Assembly (NCBI RefSeq): GCF_000617925.1
Contig: NZ_BAMT01000001.1
Location: 186,001-250,000, forward strand
DNA length: 64,000 nucleotides
Direction: 5' to 3'
Source: Methylobacillus glycogenes JCM 2850
GTDB taxonomy: Bacteria > Pseudomonadota > Gammaproteobacteria > Burkholderiales > Methylophilaceae
Part shown: piece after piece, positions 1 to 8,939 of the stretch
How the letters are laid out: every line of letters starts with the position of its first letter
How positions within the stretch are numbered: position 1 is the stretch's first letter
Notes under the pieces: generated by a model
Databases searched by the model: none
Seen by the model: the letters and a program-made list of their open reading frames with translations, nothing else
Told to the model about the DNA's origin: nothing
Translations under genes and position numbers: made by a program

Positions 1-1377
1 AAAGTGGTTGATACCAAGTCTGGCGCTTCCACCACCAATGCCCCACACATCATCAAGGACAAAGTCATCACTGGCTGCTCCGGTGGTGAGTATGGCGTAC
101 GTTGCTACATCACGGCTTACAACATCAAGGATGGCAGCCTGGTATGGCGTGCCTATAGCACAGGCTCAGATGCCGATGCGCTGATAGGCAAGGACTTCAA
201 CAAGGAAAACCCGCACTACAGCGCGCTTTCTCTCTATGAAGATGTCAATGGCGGCAATAAGGAGGGTGGCTCTTTCAAGGCTTTACCCAAGGAAAAGCTC
301 AAGTTCCCGGAAACTGACCTGGGTATCAAAACCTGGCTTAAGCCGCAGCAGGTCAAGAATGGCTGGGAACATGGTGGCGGCCCCACCTGGGGCTGGTACT
401 CCTATGACCCTGCGCTCAACCTGATGTATTACGGCACTGGCAACCCCGGCACCTGGAACCCGGATGTACGCCCAGGCGACAACAAATGGTCCATGACCAT
501 CTTTGCGCGCGATGCAGATACTGGCATGGCGCGCTGGGGCTACCAGATGACACCGCATGACGAGTGGGATTATGACGGCATGAACGAGATCATCCTTTGG
601 GATGCGGAAGGCAAAAAGCTGGCCACGCATTTTGACCGTAATGGCTTCGGTTATACCTTTGACCGCAGCAACGGCAGCCTGGTTGTGGCCGAAAAAATGC
701 ATCCCTTCGTCAACTGGGCCAAATCCATAGACCTGAAGAGCGGCATACCGCAGAAAGACCCTAAGTACTCCACCCACCAGGATTACAACGCCCAGGGCAT
801 TTGCCCTTCGGCGCTGGGGGTGAAGGATGAGCAACCTGCGGCCTACTCGCCACGTACCAAGCTGTTCTATGTGCCGCTCAACCATGTGTGCATGACCTAT
901 GAACCGACCGAGTCCAAGTACATCGCGGGTCAACCCTGGGTAGGTGCCACCCTGACCATGTTTGCTGGCCCTGATGGCGTGATGGGCGGCTTTATGGCTT
1001 GGGATGGCCTCAAGGGCAAGTCACGCTGGTACAACAAAGAGAAATTCTCCGCCTGGGGTGGTGCCCTGGTCACGGGTTCTGACCTGGTGTTCTATGGCAC
1101 ACTGGATCGCTGGTTCAAGGCGCTAGATGCCAAGACTGGCAAGGAATTGTGGAAGGCACAAGTCGGCTCTGGTGTAGTAGGTAACGCCATCACCTACACC
1201 CACAAGGGCAAGCAGTATGTTGGCGTGCTCTCCGGCATAGGCGGCTGGGCAGGCGTGGCCATGAACCTGGGTCTGGAAAACGAGACCGATGGCCTGGGTG
1301 CAGCAGGTGGCTACAAGGAGCTCAAGGACTGGAACGCCGCCCCTGGTGGTGGTGCCATGAATGTGTTCAGCCTGTAG
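1..1377 (+). CDS. xoxF: XoxF lanthanide-dependent methanol dehydrogenase, C-terminal 458 residues (5' end outside window)
   Basis: PQQ-dependent periplasmic alcohol dehydrogenase that oxidises methanol to formaldehyde (or formate) and passes electrons to a c-type cytochrome. The frame is open to the left edge, so about 140 residues including the signal peptide are missing; the GTG at position 4 is internal. The visible part is the beta-propeller quinoprotein fold with tryptophan-docking repeats such as GTGNPGTWNPD and the catalytic stretch HDEWDYDGMNE. The second Asp of the D-Y-D triplet (codons 568-576) is the lanthanide ligand that separates XoxF from calcium-dependent MxaF, which has Ala there. 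An SGGEYGVRC segment near the start of the visible part carries two Cys nine residues apart. Family assignment is firm; the XoxF clade (XoxF4-like) is inferred from the methylotroph context. Confidence 0.95.
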   Translation, partial: KVVDTKSGASTTNAPHIIKDKVITGCSGGEYGVRCYITAYNIKDGSLVWRAYSTGSDADALIGKDFNKENPHYSALSLYEDVNGGNKEGGSFKALPKEKLKFPETDLGIKTWLKPQQVKNGWEHGGGPTWGWYSYDPALNLMYYGTGNPGTWNPDVRPGDNKWSMTIFARDADTGMARWGYQMTPHDEWDYDGMNEIILWDAEGKKLATHFDRNGFGYTFDRSNGSLVVAEKMHPFVNWAKSIDLKSGIPQKDPKYSTHQDYNAQGICPSALGVKDEQPAAYSPRTKLFYVPLNHVCMTYEPTESKYIAGQPWVGATLTMFAGPDGVMGGFMAWDGLKGKSRWYNKEKFSAWGGALVTGSDLVFYGTLDRWFKALDAKTGKELWKAQVGSGVVGNAITYTHKGKQYVGVLSGIGGWAGVAMNLGLENETDGLGAAGGYKELKDWNAAPGGGAMNVFSL

Positions 1378-1514
1378 GCATGGCTTGATGCTGACTAAAC
1401 ATATGGCAATGCTTTTAACTAAAAGGAATACGCTTTAAGACTTTTGTACTGACGCATCATCTCCTCGACTCATTCAGTCTCATCTCCACTGAGTAAATGT
1501 TTGAGTCCTTCTTG

Positions 1515-1544
1515 CCCGGGAACCAGCCTTCCCGGGTTTTTTTT
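1515..1544 (+). terminator. Rho-independent terminator after xoxF
   Basis: A 7-bp perfect stem (CCCGGGA / TCCCGGG) with an 8-nt loop is followed by eight T. It lies 137 bp past the xoxF stop, so it separates xoxF from the pilus cluster. Confidence 0.9.
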
Positions 1545-1803
1545 GCCTGCAGAATGGTAATTGTGATGGGTAAAGGGGGAGGTAAATGAAGGTTTTTATT
1601 TAATTGTAAAATATATTTTTTTATGGGTAATTGATTACAAGTCCTAATTTACTAGGGCTGAAAAATGGGAGATTTTTCTAATGAAAAAAATGTTTAAATA
1701 TTTGTTAAATATATAAATATTGTTGATTTGGTATTGTGGAAAGCACAGGCATGTAAATGCGCAGTATTTGCTAATTAACTTGTCATTAAATTGATTATTT
1801 ATG

Positions 1804-1831
1804 TTGACAATTAATTCTTTGCTTATATTAT
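1804..1831 (+). promoter_or_regulatory. Sigma-70-type promoter of the type IVb pilus cluster
   Basis: A perfect -35 box TTGACA (1804-1809) and a -10 box TATTAT (1826-1831) are separated by 16 bp. Predicted transcription start is near 1838, giving an untranslated leader of about 50 nt before the pilin ATG at 1892. This is the strongest promoter-like sequence in the AT-rich region. Confidence 0.7.
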
Positions 1832-1891
1832 AGTCAACCAGCCAGGGGTATCCCTTGCAGCGTTGCCTTATCAATATTTCAAGGAGTAAAA

Positions 1892-2536
1892 ATGTCTATT
1901 TTAAATAACCAAATCAAAAGCTCAGCAAGGTCACAGCGTGGTTATAGCTTGATCGAACTGTCCATCGCAATGGCAATTCTGTCCGTCATCATCGTGGGTT
2001 CGCTAACTGGTGTGCAGCGTATTCTTGCCAATAACCGTACCAACAACGTATTGCAGTTTATTCCCCGCCTGAATGCCACCCTGATTTCAGGGACTTTGGG
2101 TGGCAATGGTGGAACTGTTATCACTACCAATCTGGCTACTTCGCTAGGCGCTTTTGAACCAAATATTGTCGCTGGGGCAGGAGCTGCTCAAACCATCAGA
2201 AATGAGTTCGGCGGGCAATATGCCGTTATTTCCAATTCGGCAGTTGTAGGTGCAGCTGGCATAAACGGTGGTTATTTCGTCTATATCACTGGTGTTCCTA
2301 ACAATGTCTGCCCCATATTGGCCAATGGTTTGTCATCGCTTGCAGATGGTATGTGGATAGCGCTGGCAGGCCAGTTACCGCTTCCTGCTGCAAATGCGAA
2401 CGCAGGGCAGGCTGCTCCGGCGAATGGTCAAGTTCAAGTTCCAGGAGGGGCATTCAATGTGGCTAATGCTGGTACTCAGTGCTCTCTTGCTGGTGCAAAT
2501 ACCAAAACAATTACTGCCTTTATCCCAATGAGCTAA
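1892..2536 (+). CDS. Type IVb major pilin (PilS-like prepilin)
   Basis: Structural pilin subunit, 214 residues. The prepilin signature is a 17-residue basic leader ending in QRG, cleavage after Gly17, then YSLIELSIAMAILSVII with Glu at mature position 5 and a hydrophobic N-terminal helix of about 25 residues. The C-terminal globular part has two Cys (NVCPIL and TQCSLA) that could form the disulfide of the pilin D-region. The start is fixed by the Shine-Dalgarno AAGGAG at 1881-1886. The mature N-terminus would be Tyr rather than the more usual Phe or Met. It stands first in the cluster, whereas in plasmid R64 the pilS gene lies after pilR. No prepilin peptidase is encoded here, so processing must use a PilD elsewhere. 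Confidence 0.9.
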   Translation: MSILNNQIKSSARSQRGYSLIELSIAMAILSVIIVGSLTGVQRILANNRTNNVLQFIPRLNATLISGTLGGNGGTVITTNLATSLGAFEPNIVAGAGAAQTIRNEFGGQYAVISNSAVVGAAGINGGYFVYITGVPNNVCPILANGLSSLADGMWIALAGQLPLPAANANAGQAAPANGQVQVPGGAFNVANAGTQCSLAGANTKTITAFIPMS

Positions 2537-2568
2537 TCCCTGCAATATCTGCTAACAGATATTCCATC

Positions 2569-2596
2569 ACTCACCGAAAGAGATCTTTCGGTGAGT
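2569..2596 (+). terminator. Strong hairpin between major pilin and assembly genes (attenuator candidate)
   Basis: A perfect 12-bp stem (ACTCACCGAAAG / CTTTCGGTGAGT) with a 4-nt AGAT loop sits 32 bp after the pilin stop. Only a short T-poor tail follows, so it may act as a partial terminator or as a 3' stabiliser that lets pilin mRNA exceed mRNA for the assembly machinery. Role is inferred. Confidence 0.65.
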
Positions 2597-2642
2597 CTTC
2601 CGGACAAGTGTTCTGAGATTCATCCTCTAAGTGGCTAATCGT

Positions 2643-3113
2643 ATGAAAAATATGAAAAAACCAGTATTCCAGCTATTAGCTTGGCTGTGTTTGACTCAGC
2701 TAGCACATGCTGAGGATGGGTCTTCTAAAGCTGGACAAGCGCGCGCGCTTGGAGAATCTGCGGTGGAGTGGATCAAAACTCCGCGTGCGCCGCTTAAACA
2801 AAAAAATACCCCTGAATCGCCTGCGGGCGACCCTGCGGAGCCGAGTGCGGAATGGCAGGTGTTGCTGACTGACCGTACTTTTTATCAAACCATGTTGCGC
2901 TGGACCCGGGTGGCGGGCTGGCAACTGGTGTGGGAGGCGGAGCGGGATTTTGCCATTGATGCCCAAGTAAGTCTGCATGGCACTTTTCTTGAAGTGCTGG
3001 ATATCAGCATGCGCTCATTGCTGAATACGGATTACCCCTTGCAGGCACAGGTAAACGAACAAACGCGGGTAGTGCGCATTACGCGCTATCAGCTGGATGG
3101 AGACCGTCGATGA
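2643..3113 (+). CDS. PilL/TcpQ-like type IVb pilus protein
   Basis: Exported protein of about 156 residues with an N-terminal signal peptide (MKNMKKPVFQLLAWLCL...AHA). The C-terminal half (WQLVWEAERDF, VSLHGTFLEVLDISMRSLL, VVRITRY) matches the TcpQ/PilL C-terminal fold found in secretin-associated proteins of type IVb pili. Likely helps the PilN secretin in the outer membrane or periplasm. The start is uncertain: GTG 2631, ATG 2643 or ATG 2652 are all in frame; ATG 2643 is chosen because a weak TAAGTGG lies at the right distance. The stop overlaps the next ATG (ATGA), showing translational coupling to pilN. Confidence 0.75.
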   Translation: MKNMKKPVFQLLAWLCLTQLAHAEDGSSKAGQARALGESAVEWIKTPRAPLKQKNTPESPAGDPAEPSAEWQVLLTDRTFYQTMLRWTRVAGWQLVWEAERDFAIDAQVSLHGTFLEVLDISMRSLLNTDYPLQAQVNEQTRVVRITRYQLDGDRR

Positions 3114-4923
3114 ACTATGCGCTAGCCTGTAAGCCTGTTTATTCTTTATCTTTGCTCGGGCTTGCCGTGGCTTTGATTGTCACTGGCTGCGCTACCAAAA
3201 GCTCAAATCAGGCGCGGCAGGAATATGACAGCGCCATCAAGCGCAGCGGGGAGTTTCAGAGCAATATTCGCCAACCTCAACAGGCTTTGCCTGTGGTGGT
3301 CAAAGACATTGCTCCCCGCTTTGTTAAGCATTCCATTCCTTTGCAGCGCGCAGCCAAATTGCCAGTGCATATAGGCAATGTGACTTTGCGTTATCCGGGC
3401 CGTTATTCACTGGCTTCGGCGGCGGAGCTGATTTCAAGATTGATTGATATCCCCGTCATCATGACCCCAGATGCCTTGGCCGGGGCGCTGGTGTATGCAC
3501 CCATAGGCGGTGGCACTACTGGCGCGGCCGCTGGGGCAATGACAACTTCAGCCACCGCGGCTGGCGCGGCAACTCCAGGCATGGGTGCAGCTGCTGCGCC
3601 AGGCGCTGGCTCCGCTAATGCATACACTGCCATGCAGACACAAACCATGCTAGAAGCTGCAAGCATGCGCTCTGCCGCAAGTGCTGGCGCCAAAGTGGGC
3701 TTTATTTCACAGGATGAGCTGCAAAACTCCATTGAACTGAATTACAGCGGCCCACTGGCTGGCCTCTTGGACCAGATTGCCAATCGTGCTGAGCTGCAAT
3801 GGGAATATCTTGAAGGCAAGATTGTTTTTTCTCGGGTGGTCACCCGGGCTATCCCTTTGAAATCCCTGCCAATGGCTTGGCGGTAAAAGGCTCGCTAGAA
3901 ATTACCAGCACTCAGGGAGGCGGGGATAGTGGCGGCGGCAGTGGCGGTGGCAGTAGTAGTGGTGGGGGCGGTGGAGGTAGCGGCAGTGGTGGCGGTGGAA
4001 GTATGTCCGTCACGTTTGATATTGATAGCGATTATTGGGCAGAGCTACCCAATACCCTCAAAAGCATGCTTTCCAGCCGGGCGTTTATCAAGGCAGACCC
4101 TAAGTCTGGCATTGTCACCGTCACAGATGCCTTGAGTAATGTAGAGCGGGTGGAGGCTTATCTACGCACCTTTAATAATCAGTTATTGCGCCAGGTGGTG
4201 CTGGAGCTGGAGGTGCTGCAAGTTAAGTTCAATGATGAATACAGCAATGGCATTAACTGGAGCGCCATGTTCCACCGTGCTGGTGGGCAATTCAATATTG
4301 ATATACCCGCAGGAAAAGGCCCCCTAACCGCTGGCGGCACCCCTGGCAGTATTACCTTCAATAACACCGGGGATAAACGCGCGGTGGATATTGTGGTGAA
4401 TGCCTTGCAGGATTATGGCCGGGTCAGCACCTCTTATTCCAGCGTGGTCACCACCACCAATCGCATGCCAGTGCCAGTAGGTGCTACCAGCAATGTCTCC
4501 TACGTGCGCCAGATTACAGCGGGTATTGTCAGTACAGCGGGTTTAACTTCCCCAGGTGGCATTACCCCTGGCGTAGTCAGCACAGGCTTCAGCATGGTGC
4601 TGACTCCGGTTATTCTCGATTCCAACCGCATTCTGCTGCAAAGCGTCATGCAGATTAGCTCACTCAAGGAAATCAAACAGTTTTCTACAGGTTCAGGTAC
4701 CGCTCAGCAGTCCTTGCAACTGCCGGAAACCTCGCAATTCTCAACCTTGCAACGCACCAGCGTTGAATCGGGCAATACCCTGGTGTTGGTTGGCTATGAA
4801 AACGAACAGACCCAGGTGGATGACACTGACATTGTGCGTGGCGTATTGCCAGTAAGTAAGCGTGGCGGCCGCAGCAAAGTGGGTACCGTTATCCTGATTA
4901 CCCCCAGGCTGGTAGAAAACTAA
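3110..4923 (+). CDS. pilN: PilN-type secretin lipoprotein of type IVb pilus (apparent 1-base frameshift near 3868)
   Basis: Outer-membrane secretin ring through which the pilus exits, about 604 residues after reconstruction. The N-terminus has a lipoprotein signal (LAVALIVTGC, Cys lipidated). An N-domain follows, then an unusual Gly/Ser-only linker of about 30 residues (codons around 3918-4001), a secretin N-domain, and the secretin beta domain ending in the typical GTVILITPRLVEN. The frame breaks at 3868-3870: the left frame reads on to a stop at 3886, while the right frame continues as NGLAVKGSLEIT. One extra C (GCC to GCCC) joins them exactly. It overlaps the preceding gene by ATGA and abuts the pilO ATG directly. 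Confidence 0.88.
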
Positions 4924-6418
4924 ATGGCGTTGACCCCCCTACAGCGCCTGCGTTTATGGCTAACCCGTACCAAATCCAAGATTGGTGGCAGCCAGCTAAC
5001 CAAGGCAGGCACTGAGTTTCAGCAAACAGCACTACAAACATTGCAGCCAACGCATCAGGCAAGCACGGTGATGTTGTCCGGCGTGCGGCTGGTGTTTGGG
5101 CTGGAGTGGAACCCGCTTAGTCCGGGAGTGGAGGTAGAGCAGTCTTTGCAGGAAGCGCGCAATGCGGGTTTTAACTATGCCGCGCTGATGGCGGACGGCA
5201 GCCTGGTTGGTTTGGCAAGAGATCTGGGGCCAGGCCGGGGTAAAGCCTATTCAGCCGTGCTGGTTGTGGTGGATCAACTGGCCTCAACTGAGGTGGAGGT
5301 CTATATCTTCCAGTTCGGGCAGCAGGTGTGTTTCATTGGCTTGGTCGATCGCAAGCCTGTTTCAGGCTTTGATCTGTTATTGCCCAGCCTGGATGAAGCC
5401 ATGGTGATATTGACCGAGTTCAGGGCCATGCATGTTGGGCATGAGATTCGTGTCCTGACCAATCTGCAAAGTACTGAGCTGCCCAATGCCGAGCAGGTGC
5501 GCCTGGATACCTTGGTGTCTTTGCTGGGGCCACAACTCCTGGTCAAGCGTCTGATCAACAGACCTTTGCGGCGTGCGGTAGGTATTGCGATATTTGTCAC
5601 GGTGGTGCTGGCATCTACAGTGAGTTGGTATCTGTATGAACAGGCGGAAGAGCGCAAGCGCCAAGAAGAAGCCGCACGCATTGCGCATGAAAGTGACCCT
5701 AACTATATCTATGAGCAGGCGATACAGGGCTTATTAAAGAACGCGGGAACGCCAGGCAATCTGTTGCTGCGGCAATGGCGTGAGTTGCTCGAAGCTTTGC
5801 CCATACAGCATAAAGGCTGGATGTTGGCACGTGTTGAATGCCAGGCCATAGGGTGCAAGGCAACCTGGGTCAGGTTTCATGGCAGCTTTAGGGACTTTGA
5901 CAGCCCTAAACCTTCCAACGCCATCGATGTGCCTGAGTTGGATGTAGCCACGACTGACAATCTCCTGAACATGACGCTGGAAACACATCATCAACTGCCT
6001 TCCATGATAAGCAGCGGCAGTGCTATTGATCAGGCAAGCGCTGTTAATGAGGAAAGCGCTGTTAATGAGGAAAGCGCTGCTGCTAATTCAGGCAAAGGCC
6101 TGGATAGAGAAAAGCTGCCCTTGCTACGTGCGGTCACTTTGCAATGGGGCAGCCTGCTGCAGGACTGGTCGCTATTGAAAGTGAGCGTCAAGTTAGAAAA
6201 ACCAGTGTTATTCGGCCCTCCCGGCATGACAGATATCGCTCCCATTAAAAAGCCAGTCGCCATGATGCCATGGGAAATTGAAGACGATATCTGGTCCCTG
6301 CCTGCGGTCAATTTGCCAGGTGACGCTATCCCACAGTCATTGTTGGTCACGATTGATGGATTAAAAGCCCATTACAAATTAACAGGTGCGCTGTATGCCA
6401 AAGCCAAGAAATTCTGAA
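4924..6418 (+). CDS. pilO: PilO-like inner-membrane type IVb pilus protein
   Basis: About 497 residues, PAP_PilO/PilO2 type (R64/PFGI-1), a bitopic inner-membrane assembly protein unrelated to the short PilO of type IVa pili. It has an N-terminal cytoplasmic actin-like domain (LSGVRLVFGLEWNPL...), one membrane helix near residues 220-238 (AVGIAIFVTVVLASTVSWYLY), a short charged linker and a periplasmic domain with paired Cys (ECQAIGCKATW). A perfect 18-bp tandem duplication at 6040-6075 repeats the hexapeptide AVNEES. The ATG follows the pilN stop without a gap; the 3' end overlaps pilP by about 20 bp. Confidence 0.85.
6040..6075 (+). repeat. 18-bp tandem duplication inside pilO
   Basis: Two identical copies of GCTGTTAATGAGGAAAGC code for AVNEES twice in the periplasmic part of PilO. 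Being a multiple of three it keeps frame; it looks like a recent slippage event. Confidence 0.95.
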
Positions 6419-7105
6419 TCCCTTTCTAACCGCATGAATACTGGGATATACGCCTGGCTAGTGGTGCTGGGCTTGCTTTTGCCTTGTTCATTAACTGCTA
6501 AAGGCGCGGACAATGTGCAATCCGGGGCCATAGATAGCGCCTCCAGGCAAATGCCCGCCCAGCCGTCAACTGCTGAGGGGGCCAAGCTTGAAAACAACAT
6601 ACCTGATAGCCAGACCGAGGATGAAACCAGCAAAATCTTCAGGGCAACCATGGGGCAGTCGATAGAGGCTGCGCGTAGGCGCAAAATGCGCGAGCTGGCT
6701 GAAGCCGAGCGTGCACATCTGGGGCTGACAGCGCCAGCCGTAACACCACCAGCCGCAACACCACTTCCGCCTGCTGCCCACAACCCTGTCACCCCGCATG
6801 TACCACAAGTCATTGCGCCGATTGTCAACCCGAGGATTTGGTCTATCACGGCGATAGGGTCAAGAGTATGGGCGGAAGTGTGGCTGGACGGTAAGCTGAT
6901 TCAGCTGGACGCCATGGATGGTCAAATATTACAGCTTGATTCTGATGAGCGCCTGCCTGAGTTAGGGAACTGGATACCCATGACCTTGACCGCGGATGGC
7001 CTATTGCTGGGGCGGAAAGTGAAAAGCGCGGATAAGAAACACAAGCACGGCGTGGTGCAAGAGCGCTTGCTGCTAAGGCGCCCGCACATGGCGTATCAGC
7101 CATGA
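6395..7105 (+). CDS. pilP: PilP-like type IVb pilus biogenesis protein
   Basis: About 236 residues. An N-terminal hydrophobic segment (IYAWLVVLGLLLPCSLTA) is a signal peptide or anchor. It is followed by a charged helical stretch (AARRRKMRELAEAERAHL), a Pro/Ala-rich linker and a compact C-terminal domain (PRIWSITAIGSRVWAEVWLDG...) typical of PilP in R64-like clusters. It probably bridges PilO in the inner membrane and the PilN secretin. ATG 6395 is chosen over GTG 6386 and ATG 6434 because AGGTG lies 6 nt upstream. It overlaps pilO upstream and the next small ORF by ATGA. Confidence 0.8.
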   Translation: MPKPRNSESLSNRMNTGIYAWLVVLGLLLPCSLTAKGADNVQSGAIDSASRQMPAQPSTAEGAKLENNIPDSQTEDETSKIFRATMGQSIEAARRRKMRELAEAERAHLGLTAPAVTPPAATPLPPAAHNPVTPHVPQVIAPIVNPRIWSITAIGSRVWAEVWLDGKLIQLDAMDGQILQLDSDERLPELGNWIPMTLTADGLLLGRKVKSADKKHKHGVVQERLLLRRPHMAYQP

Positions 7106-7209
7106 CGTACAAATTTGGTGCACCTGCTACGGCGGTAGCTGGCGGCTTGTCCGATTCTGCACAGCGCGCCAGTTCATTGCCCATGGAACAAGAGGGAACG
7201 CTTAAATGA
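7102..7209 (+). CDS. 35-codon ORF linking pilP and pilQ
   Basis: Small ORF starting at an ATGA overlap with the pilP stop and ending at an ATGA overlap with the pilQ start (ATG 7206). The peptide begins MTYKFGAPATAVAGG and ends in MEQEGTLK; no domain is recognised. Overlaps at both ends suggest translational coupling from pilP to pilQ, with or without a functional peptide. The pilQ Shine-Dalgarno GAGGGA (7192-7197) lies within it. Confidence 0.45.
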   Translation: MTYKFGAPATAVAGGLSDSAQRASSLPMEQEGTLK

Positions 7210-8919
7210 GCGTAAAGGCTGAGCCTATTCAGCCTGAAATCCACATTGTGGATTATCAACAATTGCCGCCTTACACCCGCGTGTTATCGGTGGGCAGTGA
7301 TAGCAAAGTTGATAAAAACCGTGCGCGCATGCTCATTGTGCCCAAAGAAAAGGTCTCAGAGTTAGTAGCGCTGGGCCTGCCTGACCGACGCTTTTTCATC
7401 TTGTCTTCAGAAATGGAATTGCGCAGCCCTGACTGGTACTTCCTCATCAGCAAAGGCAAAACGCTAGGCCTGGAGTTTGCAGGTTATGCCACAGCGTCTG
7501 CTGAAGTGTTTGATTTGATCAACCGCCAGCAGGCTCAGCCTGTGAGCGAGACTGCCAAGCAGGACGCTCGGGTCATAGACCAGATAGTGACCAAGTCACA
7601 ACCGCTGGAATGGTTTCGTGGAATAGTGCAGCGTTGCCTGCTGGTGGGGGCTAGCGATATACACCTTGAATTACGCAACGGCGTGGCAACCCTAAGGGTG
7701 CGGCTGGATGGCATGATGCGGCATCTTGCAGGGTATCCAGCCCAGGTGGCGCTGGAAGGAATTTCTGCCGCCTATACGGTGCTGGCTGAGGAGCGTTCCC
7801 GTACCGAGGTGGCATTCAATGCCAGCGTGGCGCAGGCAGCCATGATACCGCTCGATCTGCCGCAGCAACGCCTCACCTTGCGTTATCAAAGCCATCCCGC
7901 CGTGGGCGGCTTTGATGTGGTGATCCGCATCCTCAAATCCTCAGGCTCCAGCACGCAATCGCGCATACTCACGCTGGAAAAACTAGGCTTTACTGAGTGG
8001 CAGGTCAATCAGCTTGAAGGCGCTATGGGGTCTGCCTGGGGCGGCTTGTTTATTGCAGGTATCACAGGGTCAGGCAAAACCACCACCTTGAACACCCTGT
8101 TGGCCAGCCTCACGCGCAACGCATCACGCAAACTGATCACCATTGAAGACCCGGTGGAGTATGAACTGCCCGGCGTCACACATATGTCTATCCAGCGCAA
8201 GGCAGAAAACGCACCGGGAAGTGACCCTTTTCACGCTGCCATGCTGGCGTTTCTGCGTATGGACCCTGATGTGGGCCTGTTTGGCGAAATTCGTGACCAG
8301 ATCTCAGCCAGATGGCCCAGGCGGCGATTCAGACTGGCCATAAAATTCTCTCTACCGTACACGCAACCTCGGCCTTGGGCATTATTTCGCGGCTTAGCTC
8401 GGATGGCATAGGTTTGAAACGGCAGGATTTATGCAGCCTGGAATTCATTTCAGCCCTGGTATATCAAGTGCTGGTGCCTATCAATTGCCCACACTGCAAA
8501 ATCCCGGCGCGTGAAGTCATGAGCCAGAGGCGCTGCAAGTGTATACCACTGCCTTTGGCCTCAACCCCGACACCATCTATTGCGCCAGTGACAGTGGCTG
8601 CGGCCATTGCCGCAAGCCCGGCATTGATTACAGCGCCAGCGAGCGTAATGGCACTTCTGGCGTCAAGGTAGGCGCTGAAATCATAGTGCCTGATGGGCGC
8701 ATGCTGGAAATGCTCACCACTGGCCGTGATATGGAGGCCAGGCGGTATTGGCGCTCGCGCCAGGCAGAAGGTTTTGCCAGTGCCGATATGGATGGCAAAG
8801 AGGCCTGGGGCCATGTGCTGTTTGATGTTTCTGAGGGCACGGTAGACCCCTATTATTTTGAACGCACTTTTGGCAGCGCTGCTTTGCTTGCACGTTCATT
8901 GCAACGTGAAACGCACTGA
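7206..8919 (+). CDS. pilQ: PilQ-type assembly ATPase of type IVb pilus (two apparent 1-base frameshifts)
   Basis: GspE/PilB/PilT-family cytoplasmic hexameric ATPase powering pilus assembly, about 571 residues after reconstruction. An N-terminal domain is followed by a PAS-like region (LVGASDIHLELRNG), Walker A GITGSGKTT at about residues 285-293, the Walker B/Asp box stretch MDPDVGLFGEIRD at about 352-364, the His box (STVHATSALGIISRL), and a zinc tetracysteine split as CPHC ... CGHC. The frame is lost at 8307-8309 and again at 8523-8525; adding one C to each GCC (giving GCCCAG) restores a continuous family-like protein. Both breaks lie in conserved regions, which argues against functional truncation. 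Confidence 0.88.
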
Positions 8920-8939
8920 GTGCAGCCCATTTTTACATT

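Larger units (their letters stand above)
1378..1891. other. 514-bp intergenic region, AT-rich in its second half
   Basis: Holds the xoxF terminator at 1515-1544 and, from about 1560 to 1860, a strikingly AT-rich stretch unlike the rest of the window. The only ORF in it (minus strand, about 1644-1874) has low-complexity Ile/Asn/Lys-rich content and looks like chance. The region carries a good sigma-70 promoter for the pilin at its right end; curved AT-rich DNA here could bind H-NS-like or IHF proteins, which is inference. Confidence 0.7.

Noticed and set aside
1644-1874. 76-codon minus-strand ORF in the AT-rich island
   Set aside because: Low-complexity composition, no ribosome site, no homologous features recognised.
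3110-4923. Programmed ribosomal frameshift in pilN (and in pilQ)
   Set aside because: No slippery heptamer or downstream pseudoknot is evident, and the same kind of one-base loss occurs in many unrelated genes, so a common sequencing cause is simpler.
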